A program made the position numbers and the translations under genes. Positions 1 to 8,926 of a DNA stretch of 64,000 nt are shown here, one piece after another. Every line of letters starts with the position of its first letter. Positions within the stretch are counted from its first letter, which is position 1. The stretch spans positions 124,001 to 188,000 of the forward strand of contig NZ_BBXG01000004.1 of the NCBI RefSeq assembly GCF_001570605.1. The letters run 5' to 3'. The notes under the pieces were generated by a model, which saw only the letters and a list, made by a program, of their open reading frames with translations, ran no database searches and was not told the DNA's origin. Origin of the DNA: Herbidospora cretacea (GTDB lineage Bacteria; Actinomycetota; Actinomycetes; Streptosporangiales; Streptosporangiaceae).

Positions 1-2
1 CG

Positions 3-419
3 TTCCGGCGCCGGGGCGCGGCGGCGGGGCTGCGGGCCACCGCGTGGGCGCTGCTGCCGCTGGCGGCTTACCTGACCGGGGCGCTGAAGACGATCTGGAA
101 CATCGTCAGCTCGATCGTCGGTTTCGTGACCGGGCTGGTGCTCTCGCCCATGGTGTGGTCGGGGGTTGCGCTGGCCGGGCTGTCCGTGATCTTGTTCCTG
201 GTGTCGGGGGTGCTGCGGGGCCGTACGCTCCGGGTCGGCCGCAGGGCGAAGACGGGGAAGACGGAGCCCGCGGCCGTGACGACGACCGCGCCCGGCCGGC
301 CGGCCGACGTCACCAAGCCGATGAGCCGGCCCGCCGCTCGGCCCGCCCAGCCCGTCGAGGCCAAGAACGACGATTTCTCCGACATCGAGGACATCTTGAA
401 GAAGCGCGGCATCAATTGA
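3..419 (+). CDS. C-terminal part of an unknown membrane protein (cut by window edge)
   Basis: The reading frame is open from the left edge and stops at 417-419, so only the last 138 residues are visible. Two hydrophobic stretches can be seen: one early (ALLPLAAYLTGALK and following) and one around MVWSGVALAGLSVILFLVSG. They are followed by an Arg/Lys-rich cytosolic-looking linker, a Pro/Ala-rich stretch and an acidic end (DDFSDIEDILKKRGIN). An ATG at 126 exists, but the coding-like hydrophobic sequence continues upstream of it, so I treat the gene as truncated by the window. Family not recognised. The acidic, helix-like C-terminus could be a protein-interaction tail; that is inference only. 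Confidence 0.6.
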   Translation, partial: FRRRGAAAGLRATAWALLPLAAYLTGALKTIWNIVSSIVGFVTGLVLSPMVWSGVALAGLSVILFLVSGVLRGRTLRVGRRAKTGKTEPAAVTTTAPGRPADVTKPMSRPAARPAQPVEAKNDDFSDIEDILKKRGIN

Positions 420-434
420 GCCGGGCTCGGGAAA

Positions 435-449
435 TCTCGCATAGCGAGA
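435..449. terminator. Short hairpin after the partial membrane gene
   Basis: TCTCGC and GCGAGA form a 6-bp stem with an ATA loop 16 bases after the stop codon. There is no T-run. It may be a weak terminator for the upstream gene or chance. Confidence 0.3.
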
Positions 450-715
450 CCTAAGTTACTCATCAGTGCAATGTCACAGTTCCGCGACAGAACCGAAACG
501 GGACTCCGACATTCTCTTCAAGATCAACACGAATGAGTTTCGCGTGAATCACAGTTGGGCCACATAGCGCCTACTGGGTCTTGTTTACGCAGATCAGCAC
601 ATAGATTCTGCCTCCGAGACCCGCTCACCCTGTGGGTCGCATCCACATGGGAGCGCTCCGGACGCGTCGTGCTCCCGTCGGCACAACGTCGTCTGGAACC
701 CAGGGGGCCCAACGC
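450..715 (+). promoter_or_regulatory. Gene-free leader of the peptide-transporter operon
   Basis: No coding-like frame is visible here. The stretch is noticeably less GC-rich than its surroundings, as expected of an actinobacterial promoter region. A -10-like TAGATT sits at 602-607, with TTGTTT at 581-586 as a possible but too closely spaced -35. The operon leader would then be about 100 nt. The motif GTGAATCAC occurs at 544-552. No riboswitch or attenuator was recognised. Confidence 0.35.
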
Positions 716-1717
716 ATGACCGCACCACTTGACGTCTCCGGTGGCGAGCTGAAAGCCACTCCGGAGTCCGTTACCGAGGGAGCGGGCGCGAAGGCGATCC
801 AGGGGCGGTCGCTCGGCCAGATCGCCTGGATGCGTCTGAAGCGTGACAAGGTCGCCCTCACCGGTGCCGGCGTCATCATCTTCCTGATCCTCGTCGCCAT
901 CTTCGCGCCGCTGATCGTCGGCTGGTTCGGCCATCCGCCCAACCAGTTCAACCAGGACATGATCGACACGATGACGATGACGCCCAAGGGCGGCACCGGC
1001 ATCAGCTGGGACTACCTGTTCGGGGTCGAGCCCGTCAACGGCCGCGACCTGTTCAGCCGGGTCGTGTACGGCGCCCGGATCTCCCTGCTCATCGCGTTCT
1101 TCGCCACCCTCCTGTCGGTGGTCATCGGCACCACCATGGGCGTCATCGCCGGTTACTTCGGCGGCTGGGTCGACACGATCATCAGCCGGCTCATGGACGT
1201 CTTCCTCGCCTTCCCCGTCCTGGTCTTCGCCATGGCGCTGGTGGGCGTGCTCGGCCAGTTCGAGACGCAGCTCCAGGTGAAGGGCGACACGCTCCGCATC
1301 CTGCTGCTGATCTTCGTCATCGGCTTCTTCAACTGGGGTTACATCGCCCGCATCATCCGGGGCCAGACCCTGTCGCTGCGCGAACGAGAGTTCGTCGACG
1401 CGTCGCGGAGCCTGGGCGCGCGGGGCCCGTACATCCTGTTCCGGGAGATCCTGCCGAACCTCATCGCGCCGATCCTGATCTACGCGACGCTGCTGATCCC
1501 GACCAACGTGCTCTTCGAGGCCGCGCTGTCGTTCCTGGGGGTGGGCATCCAGCCGCCCACCGCGACCTGGGGCGGCATGCTCGCGGCGGCCACGAAGTAC
1601 TACACCGTTCCGCACTTCATGTTCTTCCCCGGCATGGCGATCTTCATCACCGTGCTCGCCTTCAACCTCTTCGGCGACGGCCTGCGCGACGCGCTCGACC
1701 CACGGTCGGGCCGCTGA
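716..1717 (+). CDS. Dpp/Opp-family peptide ABC transporter permease (DppC/OppC type)
   Basis: Inner-membrane permease of a peptide or nickel-type ABC importer. It forms a heterodimer with the second permease at 3595. The 333-residue product has an N-terminal cytosolic segment, then about six membrane spans. The cytoplasmic EAA loop that contacts the ATPases is seen as EREFVDASRSLGARG followed by LPN, roughly residues 222-246. I chose the ATG at 716 because an AGGGGG ribosome-binding site lies just upstream; an in-frame upstream ATG (632) would add 28 non-conserved-looking residues. It is the first gene of the operon, ahead of the binding protein, which is not the most common order. Substrate specificity cannot be read from sequence. 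Confidence 0.93.
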   Translation: MTAPLDVSGGELKATPESVTEGAGAKAIQGRSLGQIAWMRLKRDKVALTGAGVIIFLILVAIFAPLIVGWFGHPPNQFNQDMIDTMTMTPKGGTGISWDYLFGVEPVNGRDLFSRVVYGARISLLIAFFATLLSVVIGTTMGVIAGYFGGWVDTIISRLMDVFLAFPVLVFAMALVGVLGQFETQLQVKGDTLRILLLIFVIGFFNWGYIARIIRGQTLSLREREFVDASRSLGARGPYILFREILPNLIAPILIYATLLIPTNVLFEAALSFLGVGIQPPTATWGGMLAAATKYYTVPHFMFFPGMAIFITVLAFNLFGDGLRDALDPRSGR

Positions 1718-1763
1718 TCCTTTATCCCTGTTCCCCCGGCTCCTACCAACAAGGGGTTTACGA

Positions 1764-3527
1764 ATGAAGAAGAAAGCACTGGTCGTCTCGGCCGCCGGTG
1801 CCGTCCTCGCCCTGGCCCTGTCGGCCTGTGGCGGCGGCGGAACCGAAACGCCGGCCAACGAGACCGGAGGCAACGCCTCCGCTCCCGCGGCCGGCGCGGC
1901 GGGCTTCAACGCCGGTCTCGAGAACGTGACCAACCCTTCTGACAAGAAGGGCGGCACGCTCAAGATGGCCGTCACCGAGGACTGGGACTCGGTGGACCCC
2001 GGTGACACCTACTACGGCATGTCGTGGAACCTGCTGCGCATCTACGGACGCCCGCTGGTGACCTACAACCCCGCGCCGGGCGCCAAGGGCCGTGAGCTCG
2101 TGCCCGACCTCGCCGAGAGCCTCGGCGAGATGAGCGACGAGGGCAAGACCTGGACCTACAAGCTCCGCACCGGGCTGAAGTTCGAGGACGGCACCCCGAT
2201 CACGTCCAAGGACGTGAAGTACGCCGTTCTCCGCCAGCTCGACAAGGAGACGTTCGTCAACGGGCCGACCTACTTCAACGACTGGCTCGACCTGCCCAAG
2301 GACTTCAAGTCGGTCTACAAGACCCCCGACGTCAACACCGACTCGGCGATCGAGACCCCGGACGACCAGACCGTCGTCTTCCACCTGAACAAGCCCTACG
2401 CCGGTTTCGACAACTTCGCCGCGCTCCCGGCCACCGTGCCGGTCCCGCAGGCCAAGGACACCGGCATCAAGTACCGCGAGCACGTGATCGCGTCCGGTCC
2501 GTACAAGTTCGAGACCGTCGAGGCCGGCAAGCAGTACACCCTGGTCCGCAACGACCAGTGGGACCCGGCGACCGACCCGATCCGCAAGGCGCTCCCGGAC
2601 AAGTACGAGATCTCCCTGGGCGTCGAGGGCAACGACCTCGACAACCGGATCATCTCCGGCGACCTGCACGTCGACATCGCGGGCACCGGTGTGCAGCCGG
2701 CCGCCCTCGCCTCGGTCACCACCGACCCGGCGCTGAAGGAGCGGGCCGACAACCCGGTCACCGCGCGCACCTGGTACATCTCGATCATCGGTGACGTCCC
2801 GCCGCTCGACAACATCGAGTGCCGCAAGGCCGTCATCTACGCCGCCGACCGCACCGGCCTCCAGACCGCCTACGGCGGCCAGTACGCGGGCGACATCGCC
2901 ACCTCGGTGATGCCCCCGGCCATCGGCGGCTGGAAGAAGATCGACCTCTACCCGACCGGCGCCGGCGACGAGGCCAAGGCCAAGGAGGCGCTCGCCGCCT
3001 GTGGCCAGCCCAACGGCTTCGAGACCACGATGACCTTCCGCTCCGACCGTCCCAAGGAGGTCGCGGCCGGCGAGTCGATGCAGCAGGCGCTCGCCAAGGT
3101 CGGCATCAAGCTCACCCTGAAGGGCTTCCCGACCTCGGAGTACTACACCGCCTACGCCGGCAAGCCCGCCTACACCAAGGCCAACGGCATCGGCCTGGCC
3201 ACCAACGGCTGGGGCGCCGACTGGAACGACGGCTTCGGCTTCCTGTCGCAGATCATCGACAGCCGCACCATCCGTGAGGCCGGCAACTACAACCTCTCGG
3301 TCAAGGACCCCGCGGTCGACGCCCTCGTCGACCAGGCCTTCGCCGAGCAGGACACCGCCAAGCGCGACGCGATCTGGGGCCAGGCCGACCAGAAGGTCAT
3401 GGAGGGCGCCTACGTCCTCCCGGCCGTCTACGCCAAGGGTCTGCTGCTGCGGGGCAAGGGCGTGACGAACCAGTTCATCACCGGCGCCTTCGACATGTAC
3501 GACTACCTGGCGCTCGGCGTCCAGTAA
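1764..3527 (+). CDS. ABC transporter substrate-binding lipoprotein, family 5 (peptide-binding type)
   Basis: Extracellular lipid-anchored receptor that captures the substrate for the adjacent permeases. Positively charged N-terminus (MKKK), hydrophobic signal segment and lipobox LSAC with the lipidated Cys at residue 22. A Gly/Ala/Thr-rich linker follows. The mature domain is a family 5 solute-binding protein (SBP_bac_5): GGTLKMAVTEDWDSVDPG start, then LAESLGEMSDEGKTWTYKLR and FEDGTPITSKDVKYA. Total 587 residues, normal for the family. An AAGGGG ribosome site lies upstream of the ATG. A strong hairpin directly follows, so this gene is probably expressed above the rest of the operon. Peptide, nickel and oligosaccharide ligands are all known in this family. 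Confidence 0.95.
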   Translation: MKKKALVVSAAGAVLALALSACGGGGTETPANETGGNASAPAAGAAGFNAGLENVTNPSDKKGGTLKMAVTEDWDSVDPGDTYYGMSWNLLRIYGRPLVTYNPAPGAKGRELVPDLAESLGEMSDEGKTWTYKLRTGLKFEDGTPITSKDVKYAVLRQLDKETFVNGPTYFNDWLDLPKDFKSVYKTPDVNTDSAIETPDDQTVVFHLNKPYAGFDNFAALPATVPVPQAKDTGIKYREHVIASGPYKFETVEAGKQYTLVRNDQWDPATDPIRKALPDKYEISLGVEGNDLDNRIISGDLHVDIAGTGVQPAALASVTTDPALKERADNPVTARTWYISIIGDVPPLDNIECRKAVIYAADRTGLQTAYGGQYAGDIATSVMPPAIGGWKKIDLYPTGAGDEAKAKEALAACGQPNGFETTMTFRSDRPKEVAAGESMQQALAKVGIKLTLKGFPTSEYYTAYAGKPAYTKANGIGLATNGWGADWNDGFGFLSQIIDSRTIREAGNYNLSVKDPAVDALVDQAFAEQDTAKRDAIWGQADQKVMEGAYVLPAVYAKGLLLRGKGVTNQFITGAFDMYDYLALGVQ

Positions 3528-3549
3528 TCCGGCCTTAGTTCGGCAGGCA

Positions 3550-3580
3550 GGGGGCCGGTCCGGCCGGACCGGCCCCCTTT
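3550..3580 (+). terminator. Strong hairpin with short T-tract between binding protein and second permease
   Basis: GGGGGCCGGTCC (3550-3561) pairs perfectly with GGACCGGCCCCC (3566-3577) across a four-base loop and is followed by TTT. It lies 23 bases after the binding-protein stop and 14 bases before the permease GTG. It may act as a partial terminator or a 3' mRNA stabiliser that raises binding-protein level over the transporter core. Confidence 0.8.
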
Positions 3581-3594
3581 GCCGAGGGGGGACA

Positions 3595-4608
3595 GTGGTC
3601 ACCTATATCATCCGGCGCCTGATCGGCGCCCTGGCCATGCTGTTCATTGTCAGCGCGGTCACTTTCTCGATCTTCTTCGTGGTGCCCCGCCTGGCGGGCG
3701 TCACGGCCGACGACATCGCCAACCGCTACGTCGGCCGCGCGGCCACCGCCGAGACCGTGGTCGCCGTCGCGGAGAAGCTCGGGCTGCACGACCCCGTCGT
3801 GGTCCAGTACGGCCGATGGGTGAAGGGCATCTTCGTCGGCGCCGAGTACGACTACGGCACGGGCGTCGAGTTCTGTCCCGCCCCCTGCTTCGGCTACTCG
3901 TTCGTCACCAAGCAACCGGTCTGGCCGGACCTGATGGACCGGCTGCCCGTGACTCTGTCCCTGGCCGCGGGCGCCTCGGTCATCTGGCTGGTGGTCGGCG
4001 TCTCGGTCGGCGTGCTGTCGGCGCTGCGCAGAGGCTCGGTCTTCGACCGGGGAGCGATGATCATCGCCTTGGCGGGCGTCTCGCTGCCGCCGTTCTTCAC
4101 CGGTCTGGTGGCGCTGTCGATCCTCTCGTACGGTCTGGGCATCACCGCCCCGGGCGGCGCCTACGTGCCGTTCTCGGAGGATCCCGTCCAGTGGGCCTAC
4201 AGCCTCATCCTGCCGTGGCTCACCCTGGCGTTCCTCAACGCGGCGGCCTACGCCCGGCTCACCCGTGCCGGCATGCTCGACACGATGGGTGAGGACTACA
4301 TACGCACCGCCAGAGCCAAGGGCCTGAAGGAACGGGTGGTCATCGGCAAGCACGGCCTGCGGGCCGCGCTGACCCCGATCGTCACCATCTTCGGCCTCGA
4401 CGTCGGCATCCTGGTCGGCGGCGCCATCCTGACGGAGAACGCCTTCTCCCTCCAGGGCCTCGGCAAGTACGCCACCACCGCCATCGCGGCCCAGGACCTG
4501 CCCAAGATCATGGGCTTCACCATGCTGGCCGCGTTCTTCATCGTCGTGGCCAACCTCATCGTCGACCTGCTCTACGCGGTCGTGGACCCGAGGGTGCGGC
4601 TGTCATGA
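3595..4608 (+). CDS. Dpp/Opp-family peptide ABC transporter permease (DppB/OppB type)
   Basis: Second transmembrane subunit of the importer. It starts at a GTG preceded by GGGGGGA, giving [23 protein letters not shown], the typical N-terminal span of the DppB group. The EAA loop is seen as [24 protein letters not shown] followed by LTPIV. Length is 337 residues with about six spans. Its last codons overlap the next ATPase by four bases (ATGA), indicating translational coupling. Confidence 0.94.
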   Translation: MVTYIIRRLIGALAMLFIVSAVTFSIFFVVPRLAGVTADDIANRYVGRAATAETVVAVAEKLGLHDPVVVQYGRWVKGIFVGAEYDYGTGVEFCPAPCFGYSFVTKQPVWPDLMDRLPVTLSLAAGASVIWLVVGVSVGVLSALRRGSVFDRGAMIIALAGVSLPPFFTGLVALSILSYGLGITAPGGAYVPFSEDPVQWAYSLILPWLTLAFLNAAAYARLTRAGMLDTMGEDYIRTARAKGLKERVVIGKHGLRAALTPIVTIFGLDVGILVGGAILTENAFSLQGLGKYATTAIAAQDLPKIMGFTMLAAFFIVVANLIVDLLYAVVDPRVRLS

Positions 4609-5627
4609 CCTTCCTCCAGCTCAAGGATCTGAAGATCCACTTCCCGACCGACGACGGCCTGGTCAAGTCGGTCGACGGCCTGTCGTTCAACCTCGAACGC
4701 GGCAAGACGCTCGGCATCGTGGGCGAGTCGGGGTCGGGCAAGAGCGTCACCTCGCTCGGCATCCTCGGCCTGCACAAGGGCGGCCGGGCGAAGATCTCCG
4801 GCGAGGTCTGGCTCGACGGGGAGGAGCTCGTCTCCGCCTCCCAGGAGCACGTCCGCACGCTGCGCGGCAAGAAGATGTCGATGATCTTCCAGGACCCGCT
4901 GTCGGCGATGCACCCCTACTACACGGTGGGGGACCAGATCATCGAGGCGTACCGGATCCACAACGACGTCCCGAAGAAGGTCGCCAAGAAGCACGCGATC
5001 GACATGCTCGGCCGGGTCGGCATCCCGCAGCCCGACCGCCGCGTCGACAGCTACCCGCACGAGTTCTCCGGCGGCATGCGCCAGCGCGCGATGATCGCGA
5101 TGGCCCTGTCGTGCGACCCCGAGCTGCTGATCGCCGACGAGCCGACCACCGCGCTCGACGTGACCGTCCAGGCGCAGATCCTCGACCTGATGCGCGACCT
5201 GCAGCGCGACTTCAACGCCGCGCTGATCATCATCACCCACGACCTGGGCGTGGTCGCCGAACTGTCCGACGACATCCTGGTCATGTACGGCGGCAAGTGC
5301 ATCGAGTACGGCTCCGCCGACGACATTTTCGAGCGGCCCGAGCACCCCTACACCTGGGGTCTACTGGGGTCCATGCCCCGCCTCGACCGCGAGGTGACCG
5401 AGCGGCTGCTGCCGATCAAGGGCAGCCCGCCCTCGCTCATCAACGTGCCGTCCGGCTGCGCCTTCCACCCGCGCTGCGCCTTCGAGCCGCGCACCGGCGG
5501 CAAGGGCAGCACGCTGGTGCCCGACCTGGGCGAGACCGAGGGCGGCCACCTGGTGCGCTGCCACCTCCCCCGGGAGGAGCGGCGGGCCATCTGGGCCACC
5601 GAGATCAAGCCGAAGCTGGAGTCCTGA
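4605..5627 (+). CDS. Peptide ABC transporter ATP-binding protein (DppD/OppD type)
   Basis: Cytosolic ATPase subunit that powers the importer. Walker A GESGSGKS near residues 39-46, Q-loop in [13 protein letters not shown] signature FSGGMRQR, Walker [13 protein letters not shown] and the H-loop His in IIITHDLG. The C-terminal oligopeptide/dipeptide extension with Cys residues ([11 protein letters not shown]) is present; in relatives this region can bind an Fe-S cluster. 340 residues. It overlaps the permease upstream by four bases. The TGA stop shares its last base with the ATG of the second ATPase. Confidence 0.95.
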   Translation: MTFLQLKDLKIHFPTDDGLVKSVDGLSFNLERGKTLGIVGESGSGKSVTSLGILGLHKGGRAKISGEVWLDGEELVSASQEHVRTLRGKKMSMIFQDPLSAMHPYYTVGDQIIEAYRIHNDVPKKVAKKHAIDMLGRVGIPQPDRRVDSYPHEFSGGMRQRAMIAMALSCDPELLIADEPTTALDVTVQAQILDLMRDLQRDFNAALIIITHDLGVVAELSDDILVMYGGKCIEYGSADDIFERPEHPYTWGLLGSMPRLDREVTERLLPIKGSPPSLINVPSGCAFHPRCAFEPRTGGKGSTLVPDLGETEGGHLVRCHLPREERRAIWATEIKPKLES

Positions 5628-6640
5628 TGACCGAATCGATCCTCTCCGTCCAGGGGCTGGAGAAGCACTTCCCGGTCACCAAGGGCCTGTTCAAGACCCA
5701 GGTCGGCGCGGTCAAGGCGGTCGACGGCATCAGCTTCGACGTCCGCAAGGGCGAGACGCTGGGCCTGGTGGGCGAGTCGGGCTGCGGCAAGACGACCACG
5801 GGCCGCCTGATCACCCGGCTGATCGAGCCGACCGGCGGGAAGATCACCTTCGAGGGTCACGACATCACGCACATGAAGCAGGGCAGGCTCCGCCCGCTCC
5901 GGCGTGACATGCAGATGATCTTCCAGGACCCGTACAGCTCCCTCAACCCCCGCCACACCGTCGGGGCCATCGTCGGGGCGCCGTTCCGGATCCAGGGCAT
6001 CCAGACCGAGCAGGGGACGAAGAAGGCCGTCCAGGAGATCCTCGAACTGGTCGGGCTGAACCCGGAACACTACAACCGCTACCCCCACGAGTTCTCCGGC
6101 GGCCAGCGGCAGCGCATCGGCATCGCCCGCACGCTCGCCCTGAAGCCCAAGCTGATCATCGCCGACGAGCCGGTCTCGGCCCTCGACGTGTCGATCCAGG
6201 CCCAGGTCGTCAACCTGCTGGAAGACCTGCAGAACGAGCTCGACCTGACCTACGTGGTGATCGCCCACGACCTGTCGGTCGTGCGGCACATCTCCGACCG
6301 GGTCGCGGTCATGTACCTCGGCAAGATCGTCGAGGTCGCCGACCGCAAGGACCTGTACGCCTCGCCGATGCACCCGTACACCAACGCGCTGCTGTCGGCC
6401 GTGCCGATCCCCGACACGCGCCAGCGCGAGAACCGCGAGCGCATCCGCCTGACCGGCGACGTCCCCTCGCCGCTCAACCCGCCGCCCGCCTGCCGCTTCC
6501 ACACGCGCTGCTGGAAGGCCCAGGAGGTCTGCAAGACCCAGGAACCGCCCCTGGCGGAACTGGCGCCGGGCCACGCGGTCGCCTGCCACTTCCCGGAGAA
6601 CGCCCCGGCGAAGACCGAGGCCCCGGCGACGGTGGCCTAG
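5627..6640 (+). CDS. Peptide ABC transporter ATP-binding protein (DppF/OppF type)
   Basis: Second ATPase of the importer, expected to pair with the product of 4605-5627. The start is the ATG at 5627 overlapping the upstream stop (TGATG). A longer upstream frame exists, but it is Arg/Pro shadow sequence with no family match. 337 residues with Walker [10 protein letters not shown]-loop [12 protein letters not shown], signature FSGGQRQR, Walker [13 protein letters not shown] and [10 protein letters not shown]. The C-terminal Cys-containing tail ([14 protein letters not shown]) matches the oligopeptide family. It ends in a convergent overlap with the minus-strand gene at 6637; the two stops share CTA/TAG. 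Confidence 0.95.
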   Translation: MTESILSVQGLEKHFPVTKGLFKTQVGAVKAVDGISFDVRKGETLGLVGESGCGKTTTGRLITRLIEPTGGKITFEGHDITHMKQGRLRPLRRDMQMIFQDPYSSLNPRHTVGAIVGAPFRIQGIQTEQGTKKAVQEILELVGLNPEHYNRYPHEFSGGQRQRIGIARTLALKPKLIIADEPVSALDVSIQAQVVNLLEDLQNELDLTYVVIAHDLSVVRHISDRVAVMYLGKIVEVADRKDLYASPMHPYTNALLSAVPIPDTRQRENRERIRLTGDVPSPLNPPPACRFHTRCWKAQEVCKTQEPPLAELAPGHAVACHFPENAPAKTEAPATVA

Positions 6641-7110
6641 GAGCCGGCCGCCCGCCTCCCGAGCGGGCGGCCCGCCAGGTCCTCGACGACCTCCTGGTAG
6701 GCGGTCCGGAGGTTGATCAGGAACACCCGCCCGTCGGGCAGCTCCACGCGCACGCGAGCGCTGGCCCCGAGCTTCAGCACACCCCTGCCCGGCCAGTCGA
6801 CGGTGACGACCGCGCCCTCACGGGGGAACGAGCACTCCACGGAGCCGGGAAGGGGATGGAACGCCACCCGGTCCCGGTGAACCGTCAGGAAACCGATCTG
6901 CCAGCCCTCGTGCGGTGCCGCGTCACCCACCGGCGGGAAGCCGTGCGCCGCGCCGTGGACCGTCACCGCTCCGTCGGGGTGGCGCAGCGGGACGGGCAGA
7001 CCCGGCAGGAGGCCGAGCCGGACCAGGACGTGCTGGACGGCGGCCAGAGGCAGCGCCCACGCCAGGATCAGCGTGTACCGCAGCCGTCGGCGCCAGGGCA
7101 TCCTCGGCAT
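6637..7110 (-). CDS. Hypothetical single-span membrane-anchored protein
   Basis: Family not recognised. From the ATG at 7110, preceded by GAGGGGG at good spacing, the product is 157 residues. It has a basic start ([13 protein letters not shown]), one hydrophobic span ([17 protein letters not shown]) and a soluble domain rich in beta-forming stretches ([56 protein letters not shown]). Position-wise it is divergent from the prenyltransferase cluster and convergent with the peptide transporter. The soluble part may face the cytosol or outside; this cannot be decided. An upstream in-frame start at 7176 would add 22 residues without a ribosome site. Confidence 0.6.
   Translation of the reverse strand: MPRMPWRRRLRYTLILAWALPLAAVQHVLVRLGLLPGLPVPLRHPDGAVTVHGAAHGFPPVGDAAPHEGWQIGFLTVHRDRVAFHPLPGSVECSFPREGAVVTVDWPGRGVLKLGASARVRVELPDGRVFLINLRTAYQEVVEDLAGRPLGRRAAGS
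6646..6672. terminator. Bidirectional hairpin at the end of the transporter operon
   Basis: GGCCGCCCGC (6646-6655) pairs perfectly with GCGGGCGGCC (6663-6672) around a seven-base loop, six bases after the last transporter stop. It lies inside the 3' end of the opposing minus-strand gene, so it also codes protein. No T-run, as is common in high-GC actinobacteria. Confidence 0.6.
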
Positions 7111-7223
7111 CGCCACCCCCTCGCGAAGGGGACGAGCGGCGACCGCCGTCGAGTTCCCTAAGGGGGCATATGTCACTTAATGCAGGTCAAGGTCTCGCTT
7201 CCGGACAAAAAGTCTGGAAACAT

Positions 7224-7252
7224 CCGATCGTCTAGCGTGCGTAAGCGATCGG
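7224..7252. promoter_or_regulatory. Inverted repeat in the promoter region of the prenyltransferase cluster
   Basis: CCGATCG (7224-7230) and CGATCGG (7246-7252) form a perfect 7-bp inverted repeat with 15 bases between, ending 9 bases before the ATG. It could be a regulator site or a hairpin limiting translation of the first gene. A second, imperfect repeat (CCGGAC / GTCTGG) lies at 7201-7217. Confidence 0.4.
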
Positions 7253-7261
7253 AAGCGGTTG

Positions 7262-8116
7262 ATGAGTCGAATCGGGTTAAGGGCGGCGCTCGAACTGGTG
7301 CGCGCCCCGGCCACCCTGTCTGTCCCCGGTGACACCATGGCGGGCGCCGCGCTCGCCGGGCGCGGCGGGACCCCCGCCCTGGCGGCGGCCTCAGTGCTGC
7401 TCTATTGGGCCGGGATGGCGCTGAACGACTGGGCCGACCGGGACATCGACGCGATCGAGCGGCCCGAGCGGCCCATCCCGTCGGGCCGGATCTCGGCCAA
7501 CCAGGCGCTCGGCATCGCCGCCGGGCTGACCGGCGCCGGGATCGCCGTGGCCGCCGCGGCGGGCGGGAAGAAGGGCTTCGTCATCGCCGGCCTGCTGGGG
7601 GCGGCGGTGTGGGCGTACGACATGGGACTGAAGCACACCCCGGCCGGTCCGGCCTCGATGGCGGCCTGCCGCACGCTCGACGTGATGCTCGGCGCCGGGC
7701 GGGTGACGCCGATGGCCTTCGCCGTCGGCGCGCACACCTACGGCATCAGCATCCTGGGCCGCGCGGAGGTGGCCGGCGCCGACGAGGCGACGGTCCGGGG
7801 CGCTCTGGCCTGCACGGCCGCCGCCACCGGCCTGGCGGCCGTCTCGGTCGCCCGGGGTGCGGGCTCGGCCGCCGACAAGGCCACCGCGGCCGCCCTCGTC
7901 GCCGGATACGCCGCCAGCGGCGGCCGGGCGACGCTGGCGCTGCGCGGCAAGCCCGACCCCGAGCAGGTGCGCCAGGCGGTGCGCGCCTCGATCATGGGCT
8001 TCGTGCCCCTCCAGGCGGCGGCCGTGGCCGGGGGAGGCAAGACCCGCAGCGCGCTGGGCCTGGTGGCCGCGCTCCCGGTGGGCCGCTGGCTCTCGTCCAA
8101 GATGTCGACCGCATGA
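7262..8116 (+). CDS. UbiA-superfamily prenyltransferase (ebo-type / SCO3242-like)
   Basis: Polytopic membrane enzyme of the UbiA family that should transfer a prenyl chain to an acceptor. The first Asp-rich motif reads NDWADRDID in ALNDWADRDIDAIERPERPIPSG, the family's diphosphate/Mg site. The second is weaker: AYDMGLKHTPAG around residue 120. 284 residues, about eight spans. The ATG at 7262 is preceded by GGAAG; a TTG one codon earlier is less likely. It overlaps the TIM-barrel gene by four bases. In ebo clusters, linked to export or handling of specialised metabolites, such a prenyltransferase accompanies a TIM-barrel protein and a phosphodiesterase-like protein, as here. The natural substrate is unknown. 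Confidence 0.82.
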   Translation: MSRIGLRAALELVRAPATLSVPGDTMAGAALAGRGGTPALAAASVLLYWAGMALNDWADRDIDAIERPERPIPSGRISANQALGIAAGLTGAGIAVAAAAGGKKGFVIAGLLGAAVWAYDMGLKHTPAGPASMAACRTLDVMLGAGRVTPMAFAVGAHTYGISILGRAEVAGADEATVRGALACTAAATGLAAVSVARGAGSAADKATAAALVAGYAASGGRATLALRGKPDPEQVRQAVRASIMGFVPLQAAAVAGGGKTRSALGLVAALPVGRWLSSKMSTA

Positions 8117-8922
8117 ACTTCGGTTACTGCTCCAACGGGTTCCGCGACCACTCCCTGGACGACGCGCTCACCGTGCTCGCCGACCTGGGCTACACCGGGG
8201 TCGCGCTCACCCTCGACCACGGCCACCTGGGCCCCGACCCGGCCTTCGACGAGGTCAGCCGGGTCGCCACCCGGCTCGGGCGGCTGGGCCTGTCGGTGGT
8301 CGTCGAGACGGGCGGGCGCTACACCCTCGACCCGTTCCGCAAGCACTTCCCCACGTTGCTGCACGACGACGCGGGGGCGCGGGTCTCGTACACGAAGAGG
8401 GCGATCGAGGTCGCGGCCGACCTCGGCGCCCCGGTCGTCCACCTCTGGAGCGGCATCCGCCCTGCGGAGGTGTCCGACGCCCTCGCGTGGGACCGGCTGA
8501 CGGCCCACTGCGAGACCCTCCTGGCCCATGCCGAGGAGCACGACGTCGTGCTCGGGTTCGAGCCCGAGCCCGGCATGCTCGTCGACGACCTGGCCTCCTA
8601 CGAGCGGCTGCGCAAGCGGCTGGGGGAGCCCGGCCGGTTCGGGCTGACCCTCGACATCGGGCACTGCCGGTGCCTGGAACCCTGGCCGGTCGCCGAGTGC
8701 GTCCGGCGGGCGTCGCCCTACCTGGTCCACGTGCAGATCGACGACATGCGGCGAGGTGTCCACGAGCACCTGGAGTTCGGCGACGGAGAGATCGAGTTCG
8801 CGCCCGTCCTGGCGGAGTTGCGCGAGTTCGGCGGGATGATCGCGGTCGAGCTGGCCCGGCACAGCCACGCCGCACCGGCGGTCGCCCAGAGGTCCATCGA
8901 TTTCCTCAGAGGATTGCGATAA
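8113..8922 (+). CDS. TIM-barrel sugar-phosphate isomerase/epimerase-like protein
   Basis: Member of the xylose isomerase-like TIM-barrel (AP endonuclease family 2) superfamily. The ATG at 8113 overlaps the prenyltransferase stop (ATGA); a longer upstream frame is Arg/Gly shadow sequence. 269 residues. Visible barrel motifs are the N-terminal FGYCSNGFRDHSLDDAL, GFEPEP (metal-ligand Glu), LTLDIGHC (Asp/His pair) and a C-terminal IAVELARHSH (Glu/His). These are the usual metal positions, so the protein is probably catalytically competent. Together with its neighbours it forms a three-gene unit resembling part of the ebo system. The reaction is unknown. Confidence 0.82.
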   Translation: MNFGYCSNGFRDHSLDDALTVLADLGYTGVALTLDHGHLGPDPAFDEVSRVATRLGRLGLSVVVETGGRYTLDPFRKHFPTLLHDDAGARVSYTKRAIEVAADLGAPVVHLWSGIRPAEVSDALAWDRLTAHCETLLAHAEEHDVVLGFEPEPGMLVDDLASYERLRKRLGEPGRFGLTLDIGHCRCLEPWPVAECVRRASPYLVHVQIDDMRRGVHEHLEFGDGEIEFAPVLAELREFGGMIAVELARHSHAAPAVAQRSIDFLRGLR

Positions 8923-8926
8923 AACG

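Noticed and set aside
5111-6640. 509-residue second transporter ATPase using an upstream start
   Set aside because: The extra 172 residues are an Arg/Pro shadow of the first ATPase; the ATG at 5627 overlaps its stop and begins the conserved domain.
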